57,008 bases of DNA from Rathayibacter rhapontici (GCF_001995175.1 NZ_MUKN01000023.1:1-57008); one strand, 5' to 3'; positions 45,290 through 54,608 are shown, counted from the stretch's first letter. Notes: generated by a model from the letters alone, not told the origin. Program-made: numbers and translations.

Positions 45290-45961
45290 TCACGCCGCCT
45301 CGGTCACCCGGCCCCCCTTCAGGTGCAGCCGCCGCTGAGCGCGGCGGGCCACGGCGGAGTCGTGCGTCACGATCACGAGCGTCAGCCCGCGCTCGGCCCA
45401 GAGTGTCTCGAGCAGGGTCATGATGTCGTCGCGGGTGTCCTCGTCGAGGGCGCCGGTCGGCTCGTCGGCGAGCAGCACGCGGGGCCTCTTCACCAGGGCG
45501 CGCGCGATCGCGACCCGCTGCTGCTGCCCGCCCGACAGCTGGGCCGGGAGGTGGTCGGCGCGGTCGGCGAGTCCGACGGAGGCGAGGGCCTCGCGGGAGC
45601 GCTGCGACCGCTCGGCCGCGGGCGTCCGCTGCGGCGCGAGGGCCGTCTCGACGTTCTCGAGGGCGGTGAGCGTCGGGATCAGATTGAAGCTCTGGAACAC
45701 GATCCCCACCTCCGTCGCCCGCACCCTGGCGAGCCGGCGATCGCCGACGGAGGAGATCTCGTGCTCGCCGAGGACGACCGTGCCCGAGGTGGGCCGGTCG
45801 AGCGCGCCGAGCATCTGCAGCAGCGTCGACTTGCCGCCGCCCGTCGGCCCCTGGATCGCGACCATCTGGCCGTCGGGGATGGTGAGGGAGACGTCTTCCA
45901 GCGCGGTGACCGGGGTCGTCGTGCCCGTGTAGCTCTTGGTGACGTTCGTGAGGGTGTACAT
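45290..45961 (-). CDS. ABC transporter ATP-binding protein (MacB/LolD type)
   Basis: This 223-residue ATPase has Walker A '[11 protein letters not shown]', the Q-loop '[21 protein letters not shown]', the signature '[15 protein letters not shown]', Walker B '[13 protein letters not shown]' and the H-loop 'VIVTHD'. The AxLP and '[14 protein letters not shown]' segments mark the MacB/LolD/YxlF export branch. It follows the permease gene at 46000-47415 with 38 bases between, so they form one exporter. Confidence 0.94.
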   Translation of the reverse strand: MYTLTNVTKSYTGTTTPVTALEDVSLTIPDGQMVAIQGPTGGGKSTLLQMLGALDRPTSGTVVLGEHEISSVGDRRLARVRATEVGIVFQSFNLIPTLTALENVETALAPQRTPAAERSQRSREALASVGLADRADHLPAQLSGGQQQRVAIARALVKRPRVLLADEPTGALDEDTRDDIMTLLETLWAERGLTLVIVTHDSAVARRAQRRLHLKGGRVTEAA

Positions 45962-45999
45962 GTCGTCCTTCTGGTGAGAGGGGTGGGAGGGGGTGCTCG

Positions 46000-47415
46000 T
46001 CAGCCGACCGAGCGGAGCGCGGCGGCGGGGCGCAGGCGCGCGGCCCGCCAGCCGCCGATCGTGCCGGCGAGCAGCCCGCCGAGCACCGAGAGGCCGACGG
46101 CGAGGAGGATCACCGGGATCGTGACCGGGAGCGAGAGCGCGACCTCGGTGGTCGTGGCCGCCACCGGTGCACCCGGGCCGAACCCTCCTCCGGGGCCGCC
46201 CGCGGACGTCGGGGCGGAGGTGCCCGACAGGGTGGGCGCGACGGCGTTCACGATCGCGATGCCGAGGAGGCCGGCCGCGATGCCCACGGCGCCTCCGATC
46301 AGGCCCTGCACGACCGACTCGCCCGCGACCTGGCGCACCACGCGGCCGTTCGACCAGCCGATCGCCTTGAGGGTGCCGAACTCGCGAGTGCGGCGGGTGA
46401 CGCCCGAGATCGTGAAGAGCGTGGCGATCAGGAACGCGGCGGCCAGGACCAGCAGCGACAGCCAGGTGCCGAGGTTGGCGACCAGATCGCCCGCGGTCGA
46501 GAGCGACCCCGAGACGGAGGAGGCGAGGTCGGCCTGCGTCGAGACGGTGCTGCCGGGCAGGGCGGTCTCGAGATCCGCCTGGATCCGCGCGATGTCCGAC
46601 GAGGACGCGGCCTGGACGGAGACGGAGGAGATCATCCCGGCCTCGCCCGACAGCGTCTGCGCGACGTCGAGCGGGACGTAGGTGTCGGAGGCGGTGCCCG
46701 CGTCGGGGGAGTCGGTCGTGACGACGCCGATCACGGTGAACGCGGTGCCGCCGATCTCGAGGGTCGAGCCGACGGACAGGGCCGCCGTGGTGGCGTAGGA
46801 GGAGTCGAGCACGACGACGTCCTGCCCCGCGTCCGCGGCGGTGAACGTGCGGCCGTCGGTGAGCACGACGTCGGCGAGCGGGCCGATCGCGCTGCCCGTC
46901 GGGTCGAGTCCGAGCACCGAGAACGAGTCGACGCCGAAGGAGGAGCCGCCGCCGGTCGGAGCCTCCCCGGGCGCCGCGGCCTGCGACCGGTCGGGCATCT
47001 CGCCGCTGAAGGTGGTGCTGGTCAGCGAGAGGACTCCGATCGCGGTCCGCACGCCGTCGACCCCGAGGGCCGTGTCGACCGCCGAGGCGTCGAACGCGGT
47101 GGTCCCGCGGTCGACCTCCAGGCGCGACTGGCTGACCGAGGTGGTGCCGCCGTCGGTGGTGCCGTCGTCCCCGCCGACGTCGAAGCGCTGACCGCCGGCG
47201 CCGCCCTCGGCCGGCGGGGTCGCCGCCTGCGTGACGGTGATGTCGGTGCCGACCCCGTAGACGGAGTCCAGGACGGACGCCTGCGCGGTCCGGACGCCCG
47301 CGGCGAAGGAGGTGACGAGGATCACGAGGGCGATGGCGAGCGCGAGACCCGCGCTGACGACGATCGTCTGCCGTCGCCGGTTCGTGAGCTCCCTGCGGAG
47401 GTAGGTGGTGAACAT
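46000..47415 (-). CDS. ABC transporter permease (MacB/FtsX-like)
   Basis: This 471-residue protein has one N-terminal membrane helix (QTIVVSAGLALAIALVILVTSFAAGV). A large extracytoplasmic MacB-like periplasmic core domain follows (about residues 40-320, Ser/Thr/Gly-rich), then three C-terminal helices ('LLVLAAAFLIATLFTISGVTRRTREFGTLKAIGWSNGRVVRQVAGESVVQGLIGGAVGIAAGLL'; FtsX-like). Such permeases drive export or mechanical release of substrates such as peptides and antibiotics, rather than moving them through a classical channel. It is the first gene of the exporter operon, with the ATPase after it. Confidence 0.9.
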   Translation of the reverse strand: MFTTYLRRELTNRRRQTIVVSAGLALAIALVILVTSFAAGVRTAQASVLDSVYGVGTDITVTQAATPPAEGGAGGQRFDVGGDDGTTDGGTTSVSQSRLEVDRGTTAFDASAVDTALGVDGVRTAIGVLSLTSTTFSGEMPDRSQAAAPGEAPTGGGSSFGVDSFSVLGLDPTGSAIGPLADVVLTDGRTFTAADAGQDVVVLDSSYATTAALSVGSTLEIGGTAFTVIGVVTTDSPDAGTASDTYVPLDVAQTLSGEAGMISSVSVQAASSSDIARIQADLETALPGSTVSTQADLASSVSGSLSTAGDLVANLGTWLSLLVLAAAFLIATLFTISGVTRRTREFGTLKAIGWSNGRVVRQVAGESVVQGLIGGAVGIAAGLLGIAIVNAVAPTLSGTSAPTSAGGPGGGFGPGAPVAATTTEVALSLPVTIPVILLAVGLSVLGGLLAGTIGGWRAARLRPAAALRSVG

Positions 47416-47649
47416 CGGGTCCTTCGTTCGGGGGGAGAGGGGAGCGCCCCGTGCCCGGGGCGCGCAGCGGAGTCGTCCGCTCGATGCCGACCGTAGGCAC
47501 GCCGGTTCTGCGCGGCGTCTCGGCCGGGTATGGGCCGGCTATGAGCCCGCGGTCGCTCCCGAGGGGCGCTCCGCCCCGGCCCTTCCCCCGCGCGCCGTCG
47601 CGGTCCTAGGCTCGCGCTCAACCGGAACGAGCCGACGGAGGCGCCGATC

Positions 47650-49095
47650 ATGACTGCGACACGCGAGAGCACGACCGCACCGCCGGAGCTGAAGCGGGTC
47701 CTCGGACCCAAGCTCCTCCTCCTGTTCGTCGTCGGGGACATCCTCGGCACCGGCATCTACGCCCTCACCGGGCAGGTCGCCGCCGAGGTCGGCGGAGCGG
47801 CCTGGCTGCCGTTCCTCGTCGCGTTCGTGGTGGCCACCCTCACCGCCTGTTCGTACCTCGAGCTCGTGACGAAGTTCCCGCAGGCGGCGGGAGCCGCGCT
47901 CTACGCCCACAAGGCGTTCGGCATCCACTTCGTCACCTTCCTGGTCTGCTTCACGGTGATGGCGAGCGGCATCACCTCGGCCTCGGCCGCCTCCGGAGCG
48001 TTCGCGAGCAACTTCGCCATCGGCTTCGGCCTGGGCGAGGGGGCCGGCGTCAAGATCACGATCGCCCTGGTCTTCATGGTGCTGATCGCGCTGGTGAACC
48101 TGCGCGGAGTCGCCGAGAGCGTAGGCCTGAACGTGGTCCTGACCCTGATCGAGCTCTCGGGCCTGCTGCTCGTGATCTTCGTCTGCTTCTTCGCCGTCTT
48201 CGGCGGGCAGGCCGACTTCTCGCGGGTCGTCGCGTTCGAGACCTCGGGCGACAAGTCGCTGCTGCTCGCGGTCAGCACGGCCACCTCGCTCGCGTTCTTC
48301 GCGATGGTCGGCTTCGAGGACTCGGTCAACATGGCGGAGGAGACCAAGGAGCCCAGCCGCATCTTCCCGAAGGTGATGCTCACGGGGCTCGGCATCACCG
48401 CGGTGGTCTACATCCTGGTCTCGACCCTCGCGGTCGCGATCGTGCCGGTCGGCGAGCTGGCGGGCAACGACACTCCGCTCGTCACGGTCGTCGAGACCGC
48501 CGCGCCCGACTTCCCGATCTCGACGCTGCTGCCGTTCATCTCGCTGTTCGCGGTCGCCAACAGCGCGCTGATCAACATGATGATGGCGAGCCGCCTGCTC
48601 TACGGCATGAGCAAGCAGGGCGTGCTGCCGCCGTTCCTGAAGAACGTGCTGCCGGGGCGCAGGACGCCGTGGGCTGCGATCCTCTTCACCACCGTCATCG
48701 CGCTGCTGCTCACCGCGTACGTGTCGCGCGACACGCAGAACCCGATCGCGGTCCTGCTCGGCGGCACCACGTCGCTCCTGCTCCTCGCGGTCTTCGCCGT
48801 GGTGAACGTCTCGGTCCTGGTGCTGCGGCGCCAGCCGGTCGACCACCAGCACTTCAGGACCCCCACGGTGCTCCCGGTGCTCGGCGCGATCGCCTGCGTC
48901 TACCTGGTGCTGCCGATCACCTCCGGGCGCGACATCGCGCAGTACGAGATCGCGGCGGTGCTCCTCGTGATCGGCGTGCTGCTCTGGTTCGCGACCTTCA
49001 TCGACCGGCGGGTCCGCGGCTACGCGCGCTCGGCGGCGGTGGAGCCGCCCGAGACCGCGCCGGACGCGCACAGCGATCGGATCGACCGCTCATAG
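47650..49095 (+). CDS. APC superfamily amino acid permease
   Basis: This 481-residue membrane protein has about 12 transmembrane segments and the APC family start 'LKRVLGPKLLLLFVVGDILGTGIYALTGQVAAEVGGAAWLPFLVAFVVATLTACSYLEL'. It also has 'ASGAFASNFAIGFGLGEG', 'AFFAMVGFEDSVNMAEETKEPSRIFPKVMLTGLGI' and 'NSALINMMMASRLLYGMSKQGVLPPFLKNVLP'. The family takes up amino acids or polyamines by proton symport. The last codons overlap the response-regulator control region. The substrate is not predictable. Confidence 0.92.
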   Translation: MTATRESTTAPPELKRVLGPKLLLLFVVGDILGTGIYALTGQVAAEVGGAAWLPFLVAFVVATLTACSYLELVTKFPQAAGAALYAHKAFGIHFVTFLVCFTVMASGITSASAASGAFASNFAIGFGLGEGAGVKITIALVFMVLIALVNLRGVAESVGLNVVLTLIELSGLLLVIFVCFFAVFGGQADFSRVVAFETSGDKSLLLAVSTATSLAFFAMVGFEDSVNMAEETKEPSRIFPKVMLTGLGITAVVYILVSTLAVAIVPVGELAGNDTPLVTVVETAAPDFPISTLLPFISLFAVANSALINMMMASRLLYGMSKQGVLPPFLKNVLPGRRTPWAAILFTTVIALLLTAYVSRDTQNPIAVLLGGTTSLLLLAVFAVVNVSVLVLRRQPVDHQHFRTPTVLPVLGAIACVYLVLPITSGRDIAQYEIAAVLLVIGVLLWFATFIDRRVRGYARSAAVEPPETAPDAHSDRIDRS

Positions 49096-49121
49096 CGTCC
49101 TCATAGACTCCTCCCGATACT
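49089..49121 (+). promoter_or_regulatory. Direct-repeat site and promoter of the OmpR-type operon
   Basis: CTCATAG occurs at 49089-49095 and 49100-49106, an 11-base phase like other OmpR/PhoB direct-repeat sites. GATACT at 49116-49121 is a -10 ending 7 bases before ATG 49129, so the gene is probably leaderless. The repeats cover the -35 region, as an activator site would. Autoregulation is inferred. Confidence 0.6.
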
Positions 49122-49128
49122 GGGAGTC

Positions 49129-49881
49129 ATGCCCGCCCCCTCGAAGCACCTCGCCCCCGCGCAGCGCACCCGCCTCACCCGCGCCGACGGATCCCCGATC
49201 CGCGTCCTCGTCGTCGACGACGAGAGCACCCTCACCGATCTGCTGCAGATGGCGCTGCGCTACGAGGGCTGGGAGGTGCGCACCGCGGCCGAGGGCCGCG
49301 CGGCGATCACGATCGCCCGCGAGTTCCGTCCCGACGTCATCGTGCTCGACGTGATGCTGCCGGACATCGACGGACTGCAGGTGCTGCAGCGGGTGCGCGC
49401 CGACGGCAGCCAGACGCCCGTGCTCTTCCTCACCGCGAAGGACGCGCTCGACGACCGCATCGCCGGTCTCACCGCGGGCGGCGACGACTACGTCACCAAG
49501 CCCTTCTCGCTCGAGGAGCTCGTGGCCCGGATGCGCGGCCTGATCCGCCGCAGCACCCTGCTCGCGAACGACGTCGACGACCCGCGCGTGATCGTCGGCG
49601 ACCTGGTGCTCGACGAGGACAGCCACGAGGTGCGCCGCGGGGACGCCGACATCGAGCTCACCGCCACCGAGTTCGAGCTGCTGCGCTTCCTGATGCGGAA
49701 CCCCCGCCGGGTCCTGAGCAAGGCGCAGATCCTCGACCGGGTCTGGTCCTACGACTTCGGCGGCAAGTCGAGCGTGGTCGAGATCTACATCTCCTACCTC
49801 CGCAAGAAGATCGACGCCGGACGCGCGCCGATGATCCACACGGTGCGCGGCGCCGGCTACCTGCTGAAGCCCGCCGACTAG
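49129..49881 (+). CDS. OmpR/PhoB family response regulator
   Basis: This 250-residue protein has a receiver domain with 'VLVVDDESTLTDLLQMAL', the phospho-acceptor Asp in 'PDVIVLDVMLPDIDG', 'PVLFLTAKD' and 'GGDDYVTKPFSLEELVARM'. A winged-helix effector follows ('VRRGDADIELTATEFELLRFLMRNPRRVLSKAQILDRVWSYDFGGKSSVVEIYISYLRKKIDAG', 'IHTVRGAGYLL'). The N-terminal 25 residues before the receiver are an extra basic tail. The stop overlaps the GTG of the kinase by one base. It probably acts on the direct-repeat promoter at 49089 and perhaps the adjacent permease. Confidence 0.95.
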   Translation: MPAPSKHLAPAQRTRLTRADGSPIRVLVVDDESTLTDLLQMALRYEGWEVRTAAEGRAAITIAREFRPDVIVLDVMLPDIDGLQVLQRVRADGSQTPVLFLTAKDALDDRIAGLTAGGDDYVTKPFSLEELVARMRGLIRRSTLLANDVDDPRVIVGDLVLDEDSHEVRRGDADIELTATEFELLRFLMRNPRRVLSKAQILDRVWSYDFGGKSSVVEIYISYLRKKIDAGRAPMIHTVRGAGYLLKPAD

Positions 49882-51431
49882 TGGCCCGCCCCGCCTTCGG
49901 CGACTTCGCGACCCGTTCCGCGCTGCGCAGCTCCCGCTCCGGATCGCGCCGCTCCGGCCGGCGCGCGCCGTGGACGCTGCGACGCCGGATGGTCCTCGCC
50001 GTCGTCCTGATGGTGGCGATCACCGCGGGAGTCGTCGGCGCGGTCAGCGTGCTGTCGCTGCGCGGGATCCTCTACGAGAGCACCGACGCGCAGCTCGGGC
50101 AGTCGCTCACGCGGCTGCAGGAGTTCGACGGCCCCGGGCAGTTCGCCGGCCCGTCGGCCATCGATCGCGCCACGACCTGCCCGAGCGGCGCTTTCGGCGG
50201 CCCGAACCAGAACCTCAGCACCATCACGGCCGTGCAGAACGCCGACGGCTCGTTCATCGGGGCCTACATCGACGCCGACGGCGACTGCCGCGAGTTCGCG
50301 GAGCAGCCGGACTCGGTGCTCGCGCAGTCGATCGCCGCCGGCGGGGCCGAGACGACGGTCGATCTGGGCGGGATCCTGGGGGAGTACCGCACGCGGGCGG
50401 CCGTCGTGGACGGCTCCGTGGTGGTCGTCGGCGTGCCGCTGGGCGAGACGACGCAGGTGCTGAGCTCGCTGACCGGAGTGGTGATCGCGATCACGCTGCT
50501 CGCGATGCTGCTCGTCGCGCTGATCGCGACCGCGATCATCCGGGTCGCGCTGCGGCCGCTGGACCGGGTGGAGGCGACGGCCACGCGGGTCGCCGAGCTG
50601 CCGCTCGAGCGCGGCCAGGTCGAGCTGGTCGAGCGGGTCCCGGAGGAGGACGCCGACACCCGCACCGAGGTCGGCCGGGTGGGCGCCGCCTTCAACCGGA
50701 TGCTCGACCACGTCACCGGGGCGCTGCAGGCCCGCGAGGCGAGCGAGAACAAGGTGCGGCAGTTCGTCGCCGACGCCTCGCACGAGCTGCGCACGCCGCT
50801 CGCCGCGATCCGCGGCTACGCCGAGCTGCCCCGCCGCTCCGGATCGGAGCTGCCCGAGACCGCCGCCTACTCCCTCGACCGCATCGAGTCGGCCGCCACC
50901 CGCATGACCTCGCTCGTCGAGGACCTCCTGCTCCTCGCGCGGCTCGACGAGGGCCGCGACCTCGAGAAGGAGCCGGTGGACCTGACGATGCTGCTGATCG
51001 AGGCGGTCTCGGACGCGCACGTCGCCGGTCCCGACCACGACTGGGACCTGGATCTGCCGGAGGAGCCGGTCGAGATCCGCGGAGACGGCTTCCGGCTGCA
51101 CCAGGTGGTCGCGAACCTGCTGCGGAACGCGTCGGTGCACACTCCCGCCGGCACGCGGGTCGTGGCGGCGCTCGCCGAGGAGCGCGACTCCGCCGGCCGG
51201 CCGATCGCGGTCGTGACGGTCACCGACTCCGGCCCGGGCATCGCTCCGGAGCTCGTTCCCGTGCTGTTCGAGCGCTTCGCCCGCGGCGACTCGTCCCGCG
51301 CCCGGACGACCGGCTCGACCGGACTCGGCCTGGCGATCGTGGCGGCCGTCGTCGAGGCCCACGGCGGTCGCGTGCTGGTCGACTCGGAGCCCGGCCGCAC
51401 CGCGTTCCGCGTCGAGCTGCCGGCGGGCTGA
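49881..51431 (+). CDS. Sensor histidine kinase
   Basis: This 516-residue kinase has two membrane helices (about residues 36-58 and 195-218) enclosing an extracytoplasmic sensor of about 135 residues (ESTDAQLGQSLTRLQEFDGPGQFAG...). A HAMP follows, then the phospho-acceptor His in 'VADASHELRTPLAAIRGYAEL', then the ATPase domain (N box 'NLLRNASVHTP', G1 'TDSGPGIAPE', G2 'STGLGLAIV'). The start GTG 49881 overlaps the response-regulator stop by one base. The signal sensed is not known. The gene ends in the 19-bp repeat field. Confidence 0.93.
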   Translation: MARPAFGDFATRSALRSSRSGSRRSGRRAPWTLRRRMVLAVVLMVAITAGVVGAVSVLSLRGILYESTDAQLGQSLTRLQEFDGPGQFAGPSAIDRATTCPSGAFGGPNQNLSTITAVQNADGSFIGAYIDADGDCREFAEQPDSVLAQSIAAGGAETTVDLGGILGEYRTRAAVVDGSVVVVGVPLGETTQVLSSLTGVVIAITLLAMLLVALIATAIIRVALRPLDRVEATATRVAELPLERGQVELVERVPEEDADTRTEVGRVGAAFNRMLDHVTGALQAREASENKVRQFVADASHELRTPLAAIRGYAELPRRSGSELPETAAYSLDRIESAATRMTSLVEDLLLLARLDEGRDLEKEPVDLTMLLIEAVSDAHVAGPDHDWDLDLPEEPVEIRGDGFRLHQVVANLLRNASVHTPAGTRVVAALAEERDSAGRPIAVVTVTDSGPGIAPELVPVLFERFARGDSSRARTTGSTGLGLAIVAAVVEAHGGRVLVDSEPGRTAFRVELPAG

Positions 51432-51465
51432 CGCCCGCGCGTGCCGCGACCCGTAGCGGTGTGAT

Positions 51466-51590
51466 CTGCAGGCCCTCGTGCCGTCTGCAGGCATCCGCGC
51501 TGCCTGCAGGCATCCGCACGATCTGCAGGCGTCCGCACGATCTGCAGGCGTCCGCACGATCTGCAGGCGTCCGCACGATCTGCAGGGGAT
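51466..51590. repeat. 19-bp tandem repeat array, block A
   Basis: Six full head-to-tail 19-base units begin CTGCAGG at 51466, 51485, 51504, 51523, 51542 and 51561, with a seventh starting at 51580. The consensus is CTGCAGGCGTCCGCACGAT; the last three full units are identical. Period 19 is not a multiple of three, so it is non-coding. It lies between convergent genes, with no spacers as in CRISPR. Confidence 0.85.
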
Positions 51591-51643
51591 TCGGAGGGGA
51601 AAGGGGATTCCCTCGCAGGAGTCGGCCGGCTCCGGCCGGATCT

Positions 51644-51681
51644 CCTGCAGATGGTGCATTCCCCTGCAGACCGTGCTGGAG
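51644..51681. repeat. 19-bp repeat block B (inverted relative to A)
   Basis: Two adjacent 19-base units at 51644-51662 and 51663-51681 begin CCTGCAGA. They are in the opposite orientation to block A: CCTGCAGATCGTGC in the consensus is the reverse complement of the A-unit core. A lone copy of the core (GATCTGCAGG) is at about 51715-51724, back in A orientation. Confidence 0.7.
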
Positions 51682-51782
51682 GGGAGGATGCTGCGTCACG
51701 GCAGGTCCACGCGCGATCTGCAGGGGATGCGGGCGGGACAGTGGATTCCGCCGCGGGCGACCGTCTCGATCACGCTGGATCC

Positions 51783-51858
51783 CCTGGAAACCGTGCAATC
51801 CCCTGCAGATCGTGCACTCTCCTGCACACCGTGCAGGCCTCTGCAGATGGTGCCTGTC
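51783..51858. repeat. 19-bp repeat block C (inverted relative to A)
   Basis: Four exactly phased 19-base units start at 51783, 51802, 51821 and 51840. The clearest reads CCTGCAGATCGTGCACTCT. Block C is the inverted counterpart of block A, about 200 bases apart, and ends 10 bases before the Gfo/Idh/MocA stop. Confidence 0.8.
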
Positions 51859-51868
51859 TGCGTCTCGC

Positions 51869-52891
51869 CTAGACCGACACCCCGATGCGGCGGCGGGCGT
51901 CGTCGAGCGTGCGCACGACCTGCACGACCTCGTCGAGGGGGTGCAGCGGCGACTCCGTGCGCCCCTCGGCCAGGTAGGTCGCCAGGTGCACGGCCTCCCA
52001 GGCCAGGCCCTCGCCGTCGCGCAGGGGCGACTCGTCGAGCCAGGTGCCGGAGTCGTCCCCGCGCGTGAGCGTCACTCCGCCCGGTCGCCAGAAGGCCGGG
52101 TGCACGTCGATCCGGCCCTCGCTGCCGGCGATGCTCGCGGCCTGCAGGGTGTCGGCGAGCACGGTCGAGGTGGCGAGCGACTGCACCCCGCCCGCGTGGC
52201 GGCCGACGATCGTGGCGGTCGCGTCGACTCCGGTCTCGGTCAGCCCTCCCGACACGACGGTGCTCTGCGGGGTGCCGGCGACCATCGAGACGAACGACGA
52301 CGCGTAGACGCCGACGTCGAGCAGTCCGCCGCCCGCGAGCGCGGGGTCGAAGATGCGGCTGGTCGGGTCGAACGGGAAGGCCGCCCCGAAGTCGGCCGAG
52401 ACGAGGGCGGGAGCGCCGACCGCACCGTCCTCCATCAGGCGGCGCACCACGTCCATGTGCGGGAGGTAGCGCATCCACATCGCCTCCATGGCGAAGACCC
52501 CGGCGTCGCGCGCGGCGTGCACGATCATCTCGGCCTCACCCGGAGTGGGCGCGAACGGCTTCTCGACCAGGATGTGCTTGCCCGCGGCGATGGCGAGCAG
52601 CGCCTGCCGGGCGTGCTCCGAGTGCGGGGAGGCGATGTAGACGACGTCGACCTCGGGGTCGTTCACGACCGCCTCGTAGCCGGCGGACGCCCGGGCGATG
52701 CCGAAGCGGGTCGCGAACTCCTGCGCGCGCTCGAGCGAGCGCGAGCCGACGGCGACGACCTCCTGGCGCGTGTGCTTCCGCAGCGCGGTGACGAAGCTGG
52801 TGGCGATGCCGCCCGGGGCCAGGATCCCCCACTTCAGAACGGGGGAGTCGAGGAGGGAGGGGAGCCGGGGTTCCGGGAGCGTCAGTGCCAT
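51869..52891 (-). CDS. Gfo/Idh/MocA family oxidoreductase
   Basis: This 340-residue protein has an N-terminal Rossmann part ('LKWGILAPGGIATSFVTALRKHTRQEVVAVGSRSLERAQEFATRFGI'). The family motif 'GKHILVEKPFAPTPGEA' carries the catalytic Lys. 'EAMWMRYLPHMDVVRRLMEDGAVGA' and 'GGGLLDVGVYASSFVSMV' follow. Members oxidise sugars, inositols or aromatic ring alcohols with NAD(P). The last residues abut repeat block C. The sugar substrate is not predictable. No ribosome site was pinned down, but the start is well placed for the family. Confidence 0.9.
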   Translation of the reverse strand: MALTLPEPRLPSLLDSPVLKWGILAPGGIATSFVTALRKHTRQEVVAVGSRSLERAQEFATRFGIARASAGYEAVVNDPEVDVVYIASPHSEHARQALLAIAAGKHILVEKPFAPTPGEAEMIVHAARDAGVFAMEAMWMRYLPHMDVVRRLMEDGAVGAPALVSADFGAAFPFDPTSRIFDPALAGGGLLDVGVYASSFVSMVAGTPQSTVVSGGLTETGVDATATIVGRHAGGVQSLATSTVLADTLQAASIAGSEGRIDVHPAFWRPGGVTLTRGDDSGTWLDESPLRDGEGLAWEAVHLATYLAEGRTESPLHPLDEVVQVVRTLDDARRRIGVSV

Positions 52892-52946
52892 CCCTCCACG
52901 CTAGGGCCCGGGTGCGGGCGTGCGCGAGGGGTCGACGACGGAGAGG

Positions 52947-54608
52947 TCAGCGCCCGCGCCGCAGCACCCGCTGGAGCAGAGGCACCGGCTCCCGCTCCGC
53001 CGGCTCCTCCACCTCGAGCCCGTAGAAGCGGCCGATGTCGCCGACGAACGCGGCACGGCGGGCCTTGTCGTAGGCGCGCAGCTCGCGACGGAACGCGATC
53101 ACCGTCGCGACGCACATCAGGATCATCACCACGCTGAACGGCAGCGCCGACAGGATCGCCGCCGTCTGCAGGGCGTCGAGACCGCCGGCGATCAGCAGGG
53201 CGATCGCGAGCAGCGCGGTCGCCAGGGCGAAGAACACGCGGATCGGGTTCTTCGGCTCGACGGAGCCCCCGGTCGCGATCATGGCCATCACCAGGGCGCC
53301 GGAGTCGGCCGAGGTGACGAAGAAGACGCCGATCAGGAGGATCGCGCCGAACGTCACGACGACGCCTCCCGGCAGGTCCGCCAGCATCTGGAAGAGCGCG
53401 AGGTTCGAGTCGACGGAGCCGTCCGCTCCGACAAGGCCGCCCGAGCCGTACAGCTCGCGGTACAGGGCCGTGCCGCCGAGCACGCTGAACCAGAGGAACG
53501 TCATGATCGTCGGCACCAGGAGCACGCCGGCGACGAACTCCCGCACCGTGCGGCCCTTCGAGACGCGGGCGATGAAGATGCCGACGAACGGCGCCCACGA
53601 CATCCACCAGCCCCAGTAGAACGTGGTCCAGCTCCCCTGCCACGCCTCGCCGTCCGCCCCCGCGAAGGCGCTGACGGTGAAGGAGAGGCCGAGGAAGTTC
53701 TGCAGGTAGTTGCCGATCGACTGCACGAACTCGCGCAGCAGGAACTGGGTCGGCCCGGCGAACAGCACGAACAGCAGCAGGGCGCCCGCGAGGATCAGAT
53801 TCCCGGTCGAGAGCCACTTCATGCCGCGCCCGACGCCGGAGACGAGCGAGAAGATCGTGAGGCCGATGACCACGGCGATCACGACGAGCTGGACGGCGAG
53901 CGAGGACTCGACGATCCCCACCGCCTCGAGCCCGGCCGAGATCTGGGTGACGCCGAGACCGAGCGAGGTCGCGACTCCGAAGACCGTGCCGATCAGCGCG
54001 ACCACGTCGATCGCGTTGCCCCACCCGCCGCGCACGCGCCGGCCCAGCAGCGGCTCGAGAGCCCAGCGGATCGAGACGGGGCGCCCTCGGCGGTGGATCG
54101 CGTAGGCGAGGGCGAGGCCGACCACCACGTAGATCGACCAGGCGTGCACGCCCCAGTGCAGGTAGGTCTGCGACAGGGCGCTCTGCGCGAGCTGCTGCTC
54201 GGTCCCCGTCACTCCGGGCCGCGGGTTCGAGAAGTGGTTCAGCGGCTCGGCGACGCCGTAGAAGACGAGGCCGATGCCCATGCCGGCGGCGAAGAGGAGG
54301 GAGATCCAGGCGAGCATCGAGAACTCGGGCTCGTCGTCGTCCTTGCCGAGCTTGATGTCGCCGAAGCGGCTGACGCCCATCCAGATCGCGAAGGCCACGA
54401 AGCCCGCCGCGATGAGCACGTAGTACCAGCTGAAGGTGTCCACCACCGTGGTCTGGAGGGAGGAGAACACCGCCGTCGCCGTGCCGGGCGCAAGCAGTGC
54501 GAAGGCGACGATCGCGAGGATCAGTGCGGCGGCGGGCCAGAAGACCCAGCGGGCGAGGCCGTCCGTCGGGCGCGCCGCCGTCGCCGGTGCAGGAGCGTGG
54601 TCGGACAT
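52947..54608 (-). CDS. BCCT family transporter (betaine/choline/carnitine type)
   Basis: This 553-residue protein has about 12 hydrophobic segments and BCCT signatures. These include 'EFSMLAWISLLFAAGMGIGLVFYGVAEPLNHFSNP', 'LHWGVHAWSIYVVVGLALAYAIHRRGRP', 'GVATSLGLGVTQISAGLEAVG' and 'TFYWGWWMSWAPFVGIFIARVSKGRTVREFVAGVLLVPTIMTFLWFSVLGG'. The TM8 'TFYWGWWMSWAPFVG' stretch carries the Trp cage for trimethylammonium substrates. It takes up compatible solutes or their precursors with sodium. ATG 54608 is preceded by GAGAGGG. Confidence 0.94.
   Translation of the reverse strand: MSDHAPAPATAARPTDGLARWVFWPAAALILAIVAFALLAPGTATAVFSSLQTTVVDTFSWYYVLIAAGFVAFAIWMGVSRFGDIKLGKDDDEPEFSMLAWISLLFAAGMGIGLVFYGVAEPLNHFSNPRPGVTGTEQQLAQSALSQTYLHWGVHAWSIYVVVGLALAYAIHRRGRPVSIRWALEPLLGRRVRGGWGNAIDVVALIGTVFGVATSLGLGVTQISAGLEAVGIVESSLAVQLVVIAVVIGLTIFSLVSGVGRGMKWLSTGNLILAGALLLFVLFAGPTQFLLREFVQSIGNYLQNFLGLSFTVSAFAGADGEAWQGSWTTFYWGWWMSWAPFVGIFIARVSKGRTVREFVAGVLLVPTIMTFLWFSVLGGTALYRELYGSGGLVGADGSVDSNLALFQMLADLPGGVVVTFGAILLIGVFFVTSADSGALVMAMIATGGSVEPKNPIRVFFALATALLAIALLIAGGLDALQTAAILSALPFSVVMILMCVATVIAFRRELRAYDKARRAAFVGDIGRFYGLEVEEPAEREPVPLLQRVLRRGR

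Noticed and set aside
51466..51858. CRISPR array
   Set aside because: The units are directly adjacent with 19-base period and no unique spacers; no cas genes are in the window.
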